Origin: Clostridia bacterium
Lineage (GTDB): Bacteria; Bacillota_A; Clostridia; Oscillospirales; QAKW01
Reading direction: 5' to 3'
Assembly (NCBI GenBank): GCA_017396865.1
Contig: JAFQKO010000090.1
Coordinates: 1 to 25,159, forward strand
Length of the DNA stretch: 25,159 bases
Both the position numbers and the translations under genes were made by a program. This document shows, one piece after another, positions 23,488 to 25,159 of the stretch (the first letter of the stretch is position 1; every line of letters begins with the position of its first letter). Below the pieces are notes generated by a model, which searched no databases, had not been told where the DNA came from, and saw only the letters and a list, made by a program, of their open reading frames with translations.

Positions 23488-24657
23488 ATGAAAAAAGTAA
23501 TCAGCCTTGTGACCGTCGTTGTTATGTTGCTGGCAATGGTACCTGCGGTGTTCGCCGCAGCGGTGCCTGTCGGCTATACCGCCATCACCTCTCAGGCAGA
23601 GCTGGCGGCCATCGCAAATAACCTTTCCGGCAAGTACATCCTCACCAAGAATATTACCCTCACCGAGGATTTCGCTCCCATCGCCACCGATCCCGATGCC
23701 CCCTTTGAGGGCATTCTGGACGGCGCAGGCTATACCATCTATAACCTCTCCGTTTCGGTGGAGACGGTGAATACCACCGTGGGCGGTCTGTTCGGCTACA
23801 ATGCAGGCACTGTCTGCAATCTGAACCTTGCCGATGCGACCGTGACGGTCGACGGCATGGATCCCTATGCCAATACCTATACCTATGCGGGCGGCATCGC
23901 CGCCGTGAACAGCGGCACCATCGAGGGCTGCAGCATCAGCGGCTCGGTCTGCGGCAGCAGCACCACCCTGACCGCCTACGTCGGCGGTATCGTCGGTGAG
24001 AATAAGGGCACCGTCTCCAAGTGTGCCGCCTATGCCACCGTGGAATCGGTGGGGATCTCCGAGGCCGTTGCGGGCGGTATCGCAGGCTGGAATAAGGGCA
24101 CCGTCGCAAATTGCTTCAACGCAAGAGCCGTTGCAGGTACCGCGGCCGCCGAGGATACCGTAGTCCGTGCGGGCGGTATCGCCGGTAAGAACGGCTTTGC
24201 AGGCAACGGTACCATCTCCTGCTGCCATAACGTCGGTGCGGTTTCCGCCGCCGATGGCGAGGCCTACGTGGGCGGTATCTCCGGCAATAACCTCAAGACG
24301 GTTGAGAACAGCTACTATCTCAGCACCACCGCCGCTTCGCAGGTCGGTACCTCCGCTGAGGCTGTCGGCGCGATCTCCGAAGCCGACTATAAGAATCAGG
24401 CCAAGTTCGCGGGCTTTGATTTCGATACGGTCTGGACCATTGCCCAGTATCCCGTTCTGCAGGGCGTTGTGGTTCTGGATGCGGCGGGCGATGCCAACGG
24501 CGACGGCACCGTCAACACCGCCGACGTGCTGTATATGATGCGCTATTGCAACCTCCATGCGGGGGTTTCCGTCTCCCTTGCCGCCGGGGATCTGAACGGC
24601 GACGGCAGCGTCGACATTGCCGACGTGGTTCGCCTGATGAAGCAAATTACCGTTTGA
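23488..24657 (+). CDS. Secreted GLUG-repeat protein with C-terminal dockerin, 389 aa
   Basis: Start at 23488 (GGAGA about 9 bases before); 4 bases after the phosphohexomutase stop. Sec signal peptide 1-24 (VFA-AA). Residues about 70-300 hold at least six GLUG-type repeats of the form GGI-x-G-x-N-x-G-TV (for example VGGLFGYNAGTV, VGGIVGENKGTV, AGGIAGWNKGTV), a pattern that tends to form stacked beta structure. A complete type I dockerin ends it (334-389), with two canonical calcium loops, GDANGDGTVNTAD and GDLNGDGSVDIAD. There is no catalytic domain. It resembles the tails of the CotH proteins at 3845-11004, so it may share their scaffold. Its place at the end of a metabolic operon is odd. A strong terminator follows. 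Confidence 0.92.
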   Translation: MKKVISLVTVVVMLLAMVPAVFAAAVPVGYTAITSQAELAAIANNLSGKYILTKNITLTEDFAPIATDPDAPFEGILDGAGYTIYNLSVSVETVNTTVGGLFGYNAGTVCNLNLADATVTVDGMDPYANTYTYAGGIAAVNSGTIEGCSISGSVCGSSTTLTAYVGGIVGENKGTVSKCAAYATVESVGISEAVAGGIAGWNKGTVANCFNARAVAGTAAAEDTVVRAGGIAGKNGFAGNGTISCCHNVGAVSAADGEAYVGGISGNNLKTVENSYYLSTTAASQVGTSAEAVGAISEADYKNQAKFAGFDFDTVWTIAQYPVLQGVVVLDAAGDANGDGTVNTADVLYMMRYCNLHAGVSVSLAAGDLNGDGSVDIADVVRLMKQITV

Positions 24658-24663
24658 TTTGTT

Positions 24664-24695
24664 GCAAATGACCAACGAAACCGTTGGTCATTTGC
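24664..24695 (+). terminator. Terminator of the pgeF operon
   Basis: Perfect 14-bp arms (24664-24677, 24682-24695), loop AAAC, followed by CGTTTTA; 7 bases past the stop at 24657. Confidence 0.85.
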
Positions 24696-24727
24696 CGTTT
24701 TACGGACGATTTTTTGATTTTTCTGCG

Positions 24728-24755
24728 TTGACAATCGCTGTAATTATGTTATAAT
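24728..24755 (+). promoter_or_regulatory. Strong promoter of ppdK
   Basis: Consensus TTGACA (24728-24733), 16-bp spacer ending in TGT, TATAAT (24750-24755): the best match to the main sigma factor consensus in the window, fitting a highly expressed glycolytic gene. The leader is about 60 bases and A-rich, with GGAGG at 24809-24813. Confidence 0.88.
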
Positions 24756-24821
24756 ATTAGGTGGTTAATTTCTAACCCCGTCAAATTTGTTCAAAAAAAA
24801 TAAAATATGGAGGAAAGAAAA

Positions 24822-25159
24822 ATGAGCAAAAAGTTTGTTTACCTTTTCAAAGAGGGCAACGCTACCATGCGTGAGCTGCTCGGCGGTAAGGGTGCAAACC
24901 TGGCAGAGATGACCGCGATCGGTCTTCCTGTTCCCCAGGGCTTCACCGTAACCACCGAAGCCTGCACCCAGTACTATGAGGACGGCCGTCAGATCAACCC
25001 CGAAATCCAGGCGCAGATCATGGAGTACATTGAAAAGATGGAAGAGATCACCGGCAAGAAGTTCGGTGATAAGGAAAATCCCCTTCTCGTTTCCGTCCGC
25101 TCCGGTGCTCGCGCATCCATGCCCGGTATGATGGATACCATTCTGAACCTCGGCTTGAA
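24822..25159 (+). CDS. ppdK: Pyruvate, phosphate dikinase, N-terminal part (3' end outside window)
   Basis: Catalyses reversible ATP + phosphate + pyruvate to AMP + PPi + PEP; in gut anaerobes it often serves PPi-linked glycolysis. The 112 codons seen match the start of the ATP-grasp domain: [39 protein letters not shown], and the ATP-binding [26 protein letters not shown] lies 8 bases before ATG 24822. PEP synthase has a related start, but the [12 protein letters not shown] wording is that of PPDK. Confidence 0.96.
   Translation, partial: MSKKFVYLFKEGNATMRELLGGKGANLAEMTAIGLPVPQGFTVTTEACTQYYEDGRQINPEIQAQIMEYIEKMEEITGKKFGDKENPLLVSVRSGARASMPGMMDTILNLGL

Overview
The window looks like chromosomal DNA of a fibre-associated gut Firmicute, probably an Oscillospiraceae/Ruminococcaceae-type clostridium. 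The grounds are a soj/spo0J/noc chromosome-partition set with two consensus parS sites, several secreted proteins with type I dockerins (the plug modules of cellulosome-like assemblies), strong GGAGG ribosome sites, extended -10 promoters, and a pyruvate, phosphate dikinase gene. The genus cannot be fixed from sequence reading alone.

Region 1 (1-13165) is an accessory cluster of four paralogous secreted CotH-kinase-like proteins. Three are on the minus strand (1-2552, partial; 3845-8377; 8380-11004) and one diverges on the plus strand (11284-13131). They share the same CotH core but differ in tail. Two end in GLUG-type repeats plus a dockerin, and one of these also carries an endonuclease/exonuclease/phosphatase domain. 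The fourth is a short lipoprotein with no tail. Genes 8380-11004 and 3845-8377 form a two-gene operon with a 2-bp gap. The three promoters of the cluster share an identically spaced upstream element, and between the divergent genes two copies face each other as a perfect 17-bp inverted repeat. Between 2651 and 3787 lies a striking non-coding array: 22 palindromes at 43/44-bp spacing, bracketed by 82-bp direct repeats.

Region 2 (13180-19582, minus strand) is the partition and housekeeping region: a TlpA-like membrane protein without CXXC, noc, two parS sites, then a tightly packed operon soj(parA)-spo0J(parB)-EAP-rich single-pass membrane protein-rnhA-lipoprotein.

Region 3 (19611-24695, plus strand) is an operon of pgeF-like purine nucleoside phosphorylase, an orphan family 5 solute-binding lipoprotein, a phosphohexomutase, and a GLUG-repeat dockerin protein. 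Region 4 (24728-end) is the strong promoter and 5' end of ppdK.

The best candidates for something undescribed are the palindrome array with its flanking repeats, the co-regulated CotH paralog cluster with its different anchoring and effector tails, and the membrane protein translationally coupled to parB.
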